Shown here: positions 26,272 to 34,294 of the stretch, piece after piece
Layout of the letters: every line of letters begins with the position of its first letter
Position numbering within the stretch: position 1 is the stretch's first letter
Origin: JBCDCB01 sp039182735
Lineage (GTDB): Bacteria > Planctomycetota > Phycisphaerae > Phycisphaerales > UBA1924
Reading direction: 5' to 3'
DNA: 53,527 bases
Assembly (NCBI GenBank): GCA_039182735.1
Contig: JBCDCB010000018.1
Coordinates: 1-53,527 of the forward strand
Notes under the pieces: generated by a model
Database searches by the model: none
What the model saw: only the letters and a program-made list of their open reading frames with translations
Told to the model about the DNA's origin: nothing
Translations under genes and position numbers: made by a program

Positions 26272-27867
26272 TCAAATTTTCGGCCCGGCGCCGCGCACGT
26301 CGTCGCTCATGTCGTACTTCGCGTCGTTGTCGCGGAATCGCTGAGCAAGGTCCCGCGCCTTGGCGTCGTACGCCGCGGCGTCCGACCAGGTGTTACGCGG
26401 ATCGAGCACCTCGCTCGGCACGTCGTGACCCGGAACACTCGTCGGGATCTCGAGCCCGAAGAAGGGCTCGGTGTGCCACTGCGCACGATCGAATGAATCA
26501 TGAAGGATGGCGTGGACGATCGCGCGGGTGTACCCGAGCTCGAAGCGCCGCCCGACGCCGTACGGACCTCCGGTCCATCCGGTGTTGATGAGCCAGACGT
26601 CGGCATCGTGCTGTCGGATGCGCTTGGAGAGGAACTCCGCGTACACCTTGGGAGGCCGCGGCAGGAACGGACCGCCGAAGCACGGGCTGAAGTTCGGCTG
26701 GGGCTCGGTCACGCCCGCCTCGGTGCCGGCGAGCTTCGACGTGTACCCGTTGATGAAGTAGTACATCGCCTGCTCGGGCGAGAGGCGCGCAACGGGCGGG
26801 AGCACGCCGAACGCGTCGGCGGTCAGGAAGATGACGTTCTTCGGGTGCCCGCCCACCGACGGGATGCGCGCACCGGGGATGAAGTCAACGGGATACGTCA
26901 CACGCGTGTTCTCGGTGATCGATCCGTCGTCGTAGTCCGGCTCGCGCGTCTCGCGGTCCATCACGACGTTCTCGAGCACCGACCCGAAGCGGATCGCGGC
27001 GTAGATCTCTGGCTCGCCCTTGGGAGAGAGCCGGATGCACTTGGCGTAGCAGCCACCTTCAAAGTTGAAGACGCCCTTGTCGGACCAGCCGTGTTCGTCG
27101 TCCCCGATCAGCGCACGGTCGGGGTCTGCGGAGAGCGTGGTCTTGCCGGTGCCCGAGAGCCCGAAGAAGAGCGCGACGTTGCCGTCCTTCTTTTGCGCGA
27201 TGTTCGCCGAGCAGTGCATCGGGAAGATGTCCTCATCGGGCATGACGAAGTTCATCGCGTAGAAGAGCGACTTCTTGATCTCGCCCGCGTACTCGGTCCC
27301 GAAGATCAGAACCATCTTGCGGTCCATCGACTGCACAATCGCGATGCCGGTGGGCTCGATACCCGCGGCTTCGGATTCTTCCCTGGTGAGCTTGCGCTTG
27401 CCGCAGTTGATGACGAGCCAGTCGGGCTCGAAGGTCGCGAGCTGCTCGCGGGTCGGATCGATGAAGAGCGTCTTGGCAAAGACGGCGTGCCACGCCTGCT
27501 CGGTCAGCGTGCGGACGCTCAGCCGGTAGTCCGGATCGGCGCCGACGAACCCGTCGAACATGTACACCGCGTCGCGTGACGCGATGTACTCCCGCGCGAT
27601 CTTCTCGAGCGAATCGAACCCCGCGCTGCCGATCGGCTTGTTGACCTTGCCCCAGTCGATGTGATCGTGGACCAGCGGCGTGTCTTCGAGGTACTTGTCT
27701 TTGGGGGAACGCCCGGTCCGCTCGCCGGTCTTGACCACCAGCGTCCCGTTCGAGGCTAGCTCGCCCTCCCCGTCCTTCAGAGCGATCTCGATCAGCTCGG
27801 CCGCGGAGAGGTTCGGGCGGAGCGTGTCGCCGGGGAGTTCGATTTGCGCGGGTTCGAGCGTCGCCAT
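26272..27867 (-). CDS. pckA: Phosphoenolpyruvate carboxykinase (ATP)
   Basis: The 531-residue protein has the standard ATP-PEPCK signatures: SGTLVVKTGERTGRSPKDK-like start (NGTLVVKTGERTGR), FGTEYAGEIKKS, MHCSANI, kinase-1a loop GLSGTGKTTLS (about 234), kinase-2 LIGDDEHGW, and the C-terminal INTGWTGGPYGVG. It converts oxaloacetate plus ATP to PEP, CO2 and ADP in gluconeogenesis. Length is typical. ATG 27867 was chosen over ATG 27873 because GGAGG lies 6 bases before the former and abuts the latter. Confidence 0.98.
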   Translation of the reverse strand: MATLEPAQIELPGDTLRPNLSAAELIEIALKDGEGELASNGTLVVKTGERTGRSPKDKYLEDTPLVHDHIDWGKVNKPIGSAGFDSLEKIAREYIASRDAVYMFDGFVGADPDYRLSVRTLTEQAWHAVFAKTLFIDPTREQLATFEPDWLVINCGKRKLTREESEAAGIEPTGIAIVQSMDRKMVLIFGTEYAGEIKKSLFYAMNFVMPDEDIFPMHCSANIAQKKDGNVALFFGLSGTGKTTLSADPDRALIGDDEHGWSDKGVFNFEGGCYAKCIRLSPKGEPEIYAAIRFGSVLENVVMDRETREPDYDDGSITENTRVTYPVDFIPGARIPSVGGHPKNVIFLTADAFGVLPPVARLSPEQAMYYFINGYTSKLAGTEAGVTEPQPNFSPCFGGPFLPRPPKVYAEFLSKRIRQHDADVWLINTGWTGGPYGVGRRFELGYTRAIVHAILHDSFDRAQWHTEPFFGLEIPTSVPGHDVPSEVLDPRNTWSDAAAYDAKARDLAQRFRDNDAKYDMSDDVRGAGPKI

Positions 27868-27922
27868 GTACATCCTCCGTGATCTTGTGAGAGCGTCGGC
27901 ATCGCCGCCCTCGGAGCCGGGC

Positions 27923-27928
27923 AGTATA
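27923..27928 (-). promoter_or_regulatory. Possible -10 box for pckA
   Basis: TATACT on the minus strand, 55 bases before the pckA ATG and downstream of the M24 gene stop. No acceptable -35 at 16-18 bases was found, so only the -10 is recorded. Confidence 0.25.
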
Positions 27929-27948
27929 GAAGCAGACAGCGCCCGCGC

Positions 27949-29094
27949 TCAGGTCCAGTCGAGCCCGTCGTGCAGCGTGTTGAGGTTGTCGCAGCCGCCG
28001 GCGCGCACGATGACCATGTCTTCGAGGCGCACGCCGCCGATCGCCGTGCCGTAGAGCCCGGGCTCGATCGTGATGGCATCGCCCTCGACGAGTTCCGGCC
28101 CGCCCACGTCGAGCAGCGGCGGTTCGTGGACATCGAGCCCGATGCCGTGCCCCGTCCCGTGCACCATGCTGATCGCCTCGTCGCCCGCCTCGGGCACGCC
28201 GGTGCGATAGCCGGCCTCTTTGATGACAACGATCGCCGCGTTGTGAACGCCCTCACCCGTCATGCCCGCGCGCGTTGCCTCGATCGCGGCCCGCTTCGAT
28301 CGCTGCACCGTCTCGTGCATGCGCGCGTACGCCTCCGGCACATCACCGTGAACGACGCATCGCGTGCAGTCGCCGTGGTACATCGTGTCCTTATCGCGCG
28401 GAAAAATGTCGATGATCACCGGCTCGCCGGTCCGGATCTCCCCGCTCCCGCGGTCGTGGCAATCGGACGAGGTGCGTCCGCTCGCAACGATCGTGCCGTG
28501 CGGGTTCTCGAAGTTGTGTTCGAGGAGCAGCGCGTCCACGAGCGTGCGCACGCGCTCGCTGGTCAGCGGCTCGCCGTCGTGGATGAGTGTGCCATCCGCC
28601 GAAGCGCTGGCTCGCGCGATGGTTTTGCAGGCGAGTTCCATCGCCTTCTCGGTCACCGCTTGCGCATGCCTGAGATGCTCGACCTCCTGCTCGTCCTTCG
28701 ATCGTCGCTCGCGCACCGCGAGGTCCGGGTCGTATCGCACGCGCACGCCAACCGCTTCGCAGTGGTGCGCGAAGATGAGCGGCAGCGTCCGATCCGCCCA
28801 CACCTCTTCGAGCCCCGCGCGCCGAAGGCACTCCGCGGTGGCCTCCGCGACGCGCGTCTCCCGATCACCCGAGAGCCCTCCCTTAACATCGAAATCCTCG
28901 TACTTGAAGACGCGATCGGCCTTTGCATGGCGAGAGGCCCGCCCCACTTCGATGTCGCGGATGATGAGTGTCGAACCCTCGCCCGGGATGTCGATGTAAC
29001 TCGCCGGGTCGCTCGCGCTGAATCGGATGCGGTGGTAGAGCGCCAGCGAGTGCCCCGGCACGCCGGCGAGGAGGATCGGTCGTTCGCTCGTCAC
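27949..29094 (-). CDS. Cytoplasmic M24-family aminopeptidase P / prolidase-like protein
   Basis: The 381-residue protein has no signal peptide. It has a creatinase-like N-domain and an M24 catalytic domain with GTIVASGRTSSDCHDRGSG-like entry, IIDIFPRDKDTMYHGDCTR (the second Asp of a DxxxxxxxxxD-type ligand pair), HGTGHGIGLDVHEPP (His ligand), and two Glu (DAITIEPGLYG and VRLEDMVIV). It should cleave N-terminal Xaa-Pro or related bonds in intracellular peptides. GTG 29094 is supported by CGGAG 7 bases upstream. It is divergent from the DUF4139 gene across 160 bp and upstream of pckA by 81 bp. Confidence 0.9.
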   Translation of the reverse strand: MTSERPILLAGVPGHSLALYHRIRFSASDPASYIDIPGEGSTLIIRDIEVGRASRHAKADRVFKYEDFDVKGGLSGDRETRVAEATAECLRRAGLEEVWADRTLPLIFAHHCEAVGVRVRYDPDLAVRERRSKDEQEVEHLRHAQAVTEKAMELACKTIARASASADGTLIHDGEPLTSERVRTLVDALLLEHNFENPHGTIVASGRTSSDCHDRGSGEIRTGEPVIIDIFPRDKDTMYHGDCTRCVVHGDVPEAYARMHETVQRSKRAAIEATRAGMTGEGVHNAAIVVIKEAGYRTGVPEAGDEAISMVHGTGHGIGLDVHEPPLLDVGGPELVEGDAITIEPGLYGTAIGGVRLEDMVIVRAGGCDNLNTLHDGLDWT

Positions 29095-29254
29095 GTCGTT
29101 CTCCGAATCTGTTCGAAGTTCTGCATTTCAAACGACTTGCGGACGGTTCGGCACCCACGCCGCGTCCCCGCGTCTGACCGACTGTACAAAGACCGAAGCC
29201 GTCGAACTGGCATCGCCGCACGCCGCCTGAGACCATGCGCCCGGAGGCCCCGCC

Positions 29255-31420
29255 ATGACGAACCCGCAACGCGTCTCCCGAATCCGCCGCTCGCTCACCC
29301 CGGCCCTGCTGCTCACGCTCGCTGCCGCCGGCGCGGCCACCGCGCAGAACGGCGCGATCAACGGCGTCAACGGTCATACCAACGGACACGCCGCCGAGCA
29401 GGCACAGGTCCCCATCCGCGCCATCACGCTCTACCGCTCCGGCGTCGGCTCCTTCGAGCGGCGCGCGCTCATCGACGGCTCCTCCACCGTCGGACTCAGC
29501 TTCGACACCGATCAGATCAATGACATCCTCAAGTCAATGGTCCTGCTCGATCTCGACGGCGGCGAGTTCGGACCCGTCACCTACGAGAGCAAGGAACCGC
29601 TCTCCAAACGCCTCGCTTCCTTCGGCATCGACCTCAGCAAAGCGCCCGAACTCGGCGACATCCTGCAACAACTCCGCGGCACGCGCGTCCGCCTCGGCAC
29701 CGCGAGCGGTCCCGTCGAGGGCACCATCCTCAGCGTCGAACTGCGTCAGTACGTCGAGCAGGCCGGCGACGCCGCCGCCACCGTCCGGCGCAACACCGTG
29801 ACCCTCGTCACCGATCGCGGCATCGAAGCCGTCGCCGTCGATCGCGCCAACTCGATCGAACTGCTCGACGAGGAACTGGCGAGCGAACTCACCGCCGCCC
29901 TCGCGGCGATCGACGGGCAGCGCAGCGAACGCGTCAAGAGCGTCGAACTCTCGCTGCTCGGCGAGGTCGGCAAGCAGCGCCGCGTGCTCATCAGCTACGT
30001 CCACGAGATGCCGGTCTGGAAGACGTCCTACCGCCTCGTCCTCCCCGAATCGCCCGGCGACGAGGCGACCATGCAGGGCTGGGCCATCGTCGAGAACACC
30101 ACCGACGAAGACTGGCAGAACGTGCGCCTCTCGCTCGCCTCTGGGCGACCCGTTGGATTCCGCATGGACCTGTACGAGCCGGTCTTCGCGCCGCGTCCGA
30201 CGCTGCCCGTGCCCATCGGGCTCGCCGCCGCGGCGAGGGTCTTTGAGGCGGGGAGGATCATGTACGAAGTAGATTCCTTGAGCGTCGTGGAACGCAAACG
30301 GATGCAAACTGTCGGCTCTGAAGGCATAGCAGACTTTGCCGCCGCCTCACCATCCGAAGAATCCGCTGGGAGTGCCGCGATTCGACGCGAACTCGCATTC
30401 CCGGGCAGCCGGACTCTTGCAAGCGGCATGCAGAACCAATCCCGCGGCGTCGGCGAGGACGTCGGCGGGCAGTTCCTCTACACCGTCACCACGCCGGTCA
30501 CGCTCGAACGCCAGCGCTCCGCGATGCTGCCAGTGATCCAGGGCGATGTCGAAGCGCGACGCGTCTCCATCTACAACGAACAGCAAGACGCGCAGCACCC
30601 GATGCTCGGCATCGACTTCCGCAACACAAGCGGGCTGCAGCTCCTCGCGGGGCCGGTCGCGGTGTACGACAGCGGTCGATACGCCGGAGATGCGCAGATC
30701 CCCCACGTCTCGCGCGATCAGGAACAGCTGCTCGCCTACGCGACCGACCTCGACGTCGTCGGCGACGTCGAGAACCAGAACACCTCGAGCGTGCAGAGCT
30801 TCCGCGTGGTGGACGGCGTGCTCATTCAGACCAACAACGCCGAGTGGACGCGCACGTACTCGTTCACGAACCGCTCTCAGGATCGCGGGCGTCAGTTGGT
30901 GGTCGAGGTGCCGCGCCAGCGCGGGTGGGACCTCATCCAGCCCGAAGCCGAGACCGTCGAGGAAACGAGCGACCTGTATCGCTTCGATGTCGCGCTCGAA
31001 GCCGGCGGCGAGGCATCGCTCGACGTCGTGCAGCAGCGAGAGCAGTTCACTCGCCTCGCCCTGCTCGACACGAACGTCAACACGCTGCTCTCGCTCTCGC
31101 GCAGCGGCAAGATGTCGGCGGACGTCAGCGCCGCGATCCGCGAAGCGCTCCGCCTGCGCGGCGAGGTGACGGGCATCGAGCGCCAGATCGCCGCGGCCAA
31201 TACCCGGCTCGAAGAGATCGAGCAGGATCAACGCCGCATCCGCGACAACATGAACCGTCTCGACCGCAACTCGCAGCTCTACAACCGCTACGTGAGCAAG
31301 CTCAACGAGCAGGAAGACGAGGTCGAATCGCTGCTCGAATCACGCGACCAACTCGACGAGCAGAAGAAGGCCGCCGACGCCAAACTCCGCACGTACGTCC
31401 GCACGCTTGACGTCTCCTGA
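29255..31420 (+). CDS. Secreted DUF4139-domain protein with coiled-coil C-terminus
   Basis: The 721-residue protein has a signal peptide (SLTPALLLTLAAAGAATAQ). The N-terminal domain (RAITLYRSGVGSFERRA, DTDQINDILKSMVLLDLDGG) and the DUF4139 core (VHEMPVWKTSYRLVLP, GWAIVENTTDEDWQNVRLSLASGRPVGF) are followed by a continuation resuming at GQFLYTVTTPVTLERQRSAMLP. The last 110 residues are a heptad-rich coiled coil (VTGIERQIAAANTRLEEIEQDQRR onward). The function of DUF4139 proteins is not established. Residues about 328-394 (30238-30436) use codons rare in the rest of the gene, such as ATA, TCA, CCA, ACT and AGT, suggesting an inserted or fast-evolving linker. GGAGG 6 bases before ATG 29255. Confidence 0.82.
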   Translation: MTNPQRVSRIRRSLTPALLLTLAAAGAATAQNGAINGVNGHTNGHAAEQAQVPIRAITLYRSGVGSFERRALIDGSSTVGLSFDTDQINDILKSMVLLDLDGGEFGPVTYESKEPLSKRLASFGIDLSKAPELGDILQQLRGTRVRLGTASGPVEGTILSVELRQYVEQAGDAAATVRRNTVTLVTDRGIEAVAVDRANSIELLDEELASELTAALAAIDGQRSERVKSVELSLLGEVGKQRRVLISYVHEMPVWKTSYRLVLPESPGDEATMQGWAIVENTTDEDWQNVRLSLASGRPVGFRMDLYEPVFAPRPTLPVPIGLAAAARVFEAGRIMYEVDSLSVVERKRMQTVGSEGIADFAAASPSEESAGSAAIRRELAFPGSRTLASGMQNQSRGVGEDVGGQFLYTVTTPVTLERQRSAMLPVIQGDVEARRVSIYNEQQDAQHPMLGIDFRNTSGLQLLAGPVAVYDSGRYAGDAQIPHVSRDQEQLLAYATDLDVVGDVENQNTSSVQSFRVVDGVLIQTNNAEWTRTYSFTNRSQDRGRQLVVEVPRQRGWDLIQPEAETVEETSDLYRFDVALEAGGEASLDVVQQREQFTRLALLDTNVNTLLSLSRSGKMSADVSAAIREALRLRGEVTGIERQIAAANTRLEEIEQDQRRIRDNMNRLDRNSQLYNRYVSKLNEQEDEVESLLESRDQLDEQKKAADAKLRTYVRTLDVS

Positions 31421-31515
31421 GAAGCGCCGTCCGAACGAGCGCGACTGTTCTGAACGAGCCGTGACCGTGAGGGAGCTGGCCGAAGTGAGCGGGTTACCTC
31501 GCCCCTACCCATCGC

Positions 31516-31980
31516 TCACCGAAGAGCTTCGAGCAACTCACGCACAGTCTTTCCGTCGGGAGGCACCCGCGCGTCCGGCGCGACTTCCGCGAGCGGCTGC
31601 AGCACGAACAACCGCTCACGAAGCCTCGGGTGCGGCACGCACAGCCCGGGCTCGTCGATGACCGAGTCGCCGAACAGCAGCAGGTCGAGGTCGAGCGTGC
31701 GCGGTCCCCACTTGACTTGATCCTTGCCGCGCTGGCGACCGGCGGTGGCTTCGATCTCGAGCATCGCCCCGAGCAGCGCGCGCGCGTCGAGCGTTGTTTC
31801 GAGCACGCACGCCGCGTTGAGGTACGGGCCTTGGTCCGGCGGTCCGACGGGGTCGGTCTCCAAAACCGACGACCGCCCGACGACAGAGGTGCCGTCGAGG
31901 CGGTCGAGTTGATCGAAACCGAAGTCGATGTGCGCCGCGCGATCGCCGAGGTTCGAACCGAGCGCAACGCATGCGGTCAT
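31516..31980 (-). CDS. folK: 2-amino-4-hydroxy-6-hydroxymethyldihydropteridine pyrophosphokinase FolK
   Basis: The 154-residue protein begins MTACVALGSNLGDRAAHI and has SSVLETDPVG, YLNAACVLETTL and the family signature WGPRTLDLDLLLF, then VPHPRLRERLFVLQPLAEV. It transfers pyrophosphate from ATP to hydroxymethyl-dihydropterin in folate synthesis. ATG 31980 gives the normal N-terminus; GTG 31986, overlapping the sigma-factor stop (GTGA), is also possible. Downstream position and overlap place it in one transcript with the flagellar sigma gene, an odd partnership for a housekeeping enzyme. Confidence 0.94.
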   Translation of the reverse strand: MTACVALGSNLGDRAAHIDFGFDQLDRLDGTSVVGRSSVLETDPVGPPDQGPYLNAACVLETTLDARALLGAMLEIEATAGRQRGKDQVKWGPRTLDLDLLLFGDSVIDEPGLCVPHPRLRERLFVLQPLAEVAPDARVPPDGKTVRELLEALR

Positions 31981-31982
31981 GG

Positions 31983-32858
31983 TCACGCCGCGGGCTCGAA
32001 CTCGCGCTCGCGGTGCTGCATCTGCGCCTTGAGGCGCTGGATGATGCTGCTGTGCATCTGGCTGACGCGCGATTCGGAGAGATCGAGCGTCGCGCCGATC
32101 TCCTTCATCGTCATGTCCTCGTAGTAGTAGAGCACCACGATCAGACGCTCGGCACGGCTGAGCCCCTTGGTCAGCAGATCTTTCAGGTCACGCCCCTGCA
32201 CTTCGCTGAGCGGGTCGGCCTGGGTCTGATCGTTGATGACGTCGATCTCGCGCACCTCGCGGCTGCCGTCGCCTTGGTAGTAGCGGCGCGAAAGCGACGT
32301 GACGTTCACGGCGGAGCCGTCGCGCAGGATCTTCTTGATCTCTTCGCCGTCCACGCCGAGGCGCTGCTGAAGCTCATCGACCGTCGGCGCGCGCCCGTGC
32401 TGCTTCTCGAAGGCCTGTCTCGTCTGCTCGACCTTGCTGCTGCGGCTGCGCACGAGGCGCGGCACCCAGTCCATCGAACGCAGCTCGTCGAGGATCGCGC
32501 CGCGGATACGCGGGGCGCAGTACGTCTCGAACTTGACCTGGCGTTCGAGGTCGAAGGCGTCGATCGCGTCCATCAACCCGAAGAGCCCGGCGGACATCAG
32601 GTCCTCGATATCCACCTCGTCGGGAAGGCGTGCGTACACACGCTCCGCGTTGTAGCGCACGAGCGGGAGAAACCGCTCCATGAAGAAGTTGCGGATGTTC
32701 TCGCTCGGATTCTCGCGGTACATGGTCCACACACTCGCGATCTCCATCGCCTCGAGTTCGGCGTGGGTCAGCGAGGACGGATCTTTCTGTTTGCGAGACT
32801 TGGAGCTGCGCTTCCCGGTTCGGGTCGAGCCCGCGGACGCTTTGACGTTCGCCATCAT
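31983..32858 (-). CDS. RNA polymerase sigma factor of the FliA/WhiG (sigma-28) family
   Basis: The 291-residue protein has a basic N-terminal extension of about 30 residues. Region 2 follows (ENIRNFFMERFLPLVRYNAERVYARLPDEVDIEDLMSAG, with FDLERQVKFETYCAPRIRGAILDELR), then region 3 (GRAPTVDELQQRLGV) and region 4 (LSRAERLIVVLYYYEDMTMKEIGATLDLSESRVSQMHSS). This domain layout fits FliA/WhiG, which transcribes late flagellar genes. It sits two genes after flhF-flhG. Candidate target promoters with GCCGATA boxes are present at 33332, 44661 and 44930. GAGAGG lies 5 bases before ATG 32858. Its own promoter candidate looks sigma-70-type (32933-32960). Confidence 0.92.
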   Translation of the reverse strand: MMANVKASAGSTRTGKRSSKSRKQKDPSSLTHAELEAMEIASVWTMYRENPSENIRNFFMERFLPLVRYNAERVYARLPDEVDIEDLMSAGLFGLMDAIDAFDLERQVKFETYCAPRIRGAILDELRSMDWVPRLVRSRSSKVEQTRQAFEKQHGRAPTVDELQQRLGVDGEEIKKILRDGSAVNVTSLSRRYYQGDGSREVREIDVINDQTQADPLSEVQGRDLKDLLTKGLSRAERLIVVLYYYEDMTMKEIGATLDLSESRVSQMHSSIIQRLKAQMQHREREFEPAA

Positions 32859-32932
32859 GTGGTCCTCTCCTTGACCGTCTGAGCCGCGTCGCTGCGACTC
32901 GTGCGCGTCGATCCTTGACGCAGCACTCGCGG

Positions 32933-32960
32933 ACTATACCACGAGCTTCCGGTTCGCCAA
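32933..32960 (-). promoter_or_regulatory. Sigma-70-type promoter for the sigma factor-folK unit
   Basis: TTGGCG (32955-32960), 16-base spacer, TATAGT (32933-32938) on the minus strand, 74 bases before the sigma gene start and just after the stop of the small membrane-protein gene. It is the best match to a housekeeping promoter in the window. Confidence 0.6.
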
Positions 32961-32966
32961 CCGCAT

Positions 32967-33290
32967 TTAACGATCTATTGCCATGTTCTCGGACGATTCC
33001 TGCGCAGCGAGAGATTCCGACTGCCCCATCCCGGGGAGCATGTCCGCGAGTTCGATGTCGGAGTTTGGAATGGGATTGGCTCGCTCGTACGCGAGCAGGC
33101 CTTCGCGAACGGCGACCCGAGCCGCGGCCGCGCCGAGCAGACCGATGAGTTGGCACGCGCCCATCGCCAGCACCGCCGTGAACACGACGTCGGCGAACGC
33201 CCGCTCGGACGCGAGCCCGGACGTCAACGCCACCGCGAACGCGGATAACGCGAAACAACTCGCGATCGCTCGAACCGGAAACGCTCGCAC
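32967..33290 (-). CDS. Small two-helix membrane protein, unknown function, in the flagellar cluster
   Basis: The 107-residue protein has a first hydrophobic helix about 8-28 (ASCFALSAFAVALTSGLA) and a second about 33-58 (ADVVFTAVLAMGACQLIGLLG). A soluble tail of about 45 residues follows (YERANPIPNSDIELADMLPGMGQSE onward). No known family is recognised. The GTG start at 33290 has AGGAAGG 7 bases upstream. The gene lies between flhG and the sigma-28 gene on the same strand and is preceded at 41 bases by a site fitting a sigma-28 promoter, which suggests a flagellar or chemotaxis-linked role. Confidence 0.65.
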   Translation of the reverse strand: MRAFPVRAIASCFALSAFAVALTSGLASERAFADVVFTAVLAMGACQLIGLLGAAAARVAVREGLLAYERANPIPNSDIELADMLPGMGQSESLAAQESSENMAIDR

Positions 33291-33331
33291 TCGGCAGCCT
33301 TCCTCTCAAGAAAGACGGCTTAAAGACGAGC

Positions 33332-33360
33332 CTATCGGCCCCAGCGAATCACCCGCTTGA
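33332..33360 (-). promoter_or_regulatory. Sigma-28-type promoter for the small membrane protein
   Basis: TCAAG (33356-33360), 16 bases, GCCGATAG (33332-33339) on the minus strand. The -35 ends one base after the flhG stop. Shares GCTCAAG and GCCGATA with the site before flbD. Confidence 0.62.
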
Positions 33361-33361
33361 G

Positions 33362-34294
33362 CTAAACACCGAGAACCCGCGCCCAAATGCCCGGTTTGGT
33401 CCGTCTGGCACGACGCGCTCTGCCCCGATCTGCTAGGCCCAGCTCGCGAGCCAGACGCTCCCCGATCGTGCGCACATCCTGCGCAGCGTGCGAACGCGGC
33501 GCGTACTCGACGATCGGTGTCCTGGCGCACACCGATCGTGCCACGTCCATATCGTGGCGGACGCAGCCCAAGAGCGTCGGGGTGAAGTGCAGGAACCGGT
33601 CGCAGACCTTCGCCAGGCGCTCGTAGACCCGGGGCCCTTCGCGCGGCTCGCGCACGCCGTTCACAACCAGCTTGATCCGACCCGTCTCGAACGCGCCATC
33701 ACCCTGGCGAATGAGGCACTTGATCAGTGCGTACGCATCGGCGATCGAGGTCGGCTCCGGCGTCGTCACGATGACCGCGAGGTCACCCGACGCGAGGAAC
33801 GACAGCACGCTCGACCCGACGCCCGCGCCGCAGTCCATGAGCAGCACCTCCGCCTCGCGTTCGGCCCACGCGAAGCGATCGAAGAGCGCGAGCCGCTGCT
33901 CGGCACCGATGTCCGCGAGGCGTGGGTCGCCAGACGCGCCGGGGATCAGACGGAAGTTCGGTCGCACCTCGACCGCCGACGTCTCGCACGTCGCGACCCC
34001 GGCGACGATGTCGGCGGTCGTGCGGCGTGGGGTGACGCCGCAGAGAAGGTCGGCGTTGCCCAGACCAAGGTCCGCATCGACCAGGATGGTCTCGCGACGC
34101 GCTTCGGCAAAGCACGTGGAGAGCCCGACCGCGAGGCAGGTCTTCCCGACGCCCCCTTTGCCGGAGGCGATGCACACGGTGCGCGCCCGCTTGCGAGACC
34201 TCGGCGCAGAACCAGCGGCGGGCGCTTCGGTGCGCTCAACCATCGCGCGCAAACGGGTCGCCTGATCGTCTCTCGGTGCGGCGATCGTGCTCAT
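33362..34294 (-). CDS. flhG: FlhG (MinD-like ATPase, flagellar number/placement)
   Basis: The 310-residue protein has the deviant Walker A SGKGGVGKTCLAVGLS (about 43), VDADLGLGNADLLCGV, LLMDCGAGVGSSVLSF (switch II) and EPTSIADAYALIK, all typical of FlhG/FleN. It regulates flagellar number and stimulates the FlhF GTPase. About 40 N-terminal residues precede the P-loop, where FlhF-activating residues reside in homologues. ATG 34294 overlaps the flhF stop by ATGA. The C-terminal amphipathic membrane-binding helix is not obvious; the tail is Arg-rich. Confidence 0.92.
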   Translation of the reverse strand: MSTIAAPRDDQATRLRAMVERTEAPAAGSAPRSRKRARTVCIASGKGGVGKTCLAVGLSTCFAEARRETILVDADLGLGNADLLCGVTPRRTTADIVAGVATCETSAVEVRPNFRLIPGASGDPRLADIGAEQRLALFDRFAWAEREAEVLLMDCGAGVGSSVLSFLASGDLAVIVTTPEPTSIADAYALIKCLIRQGDGAFETGRIKLVVNGVREPREGPRVYERLAKVCDRFLHFTPTLLGCVRHDMDVARSVCARTPIVEYAPRSHAAQDVRTIGERLARELGLADRGRARRARRTKPGIWARVLGV

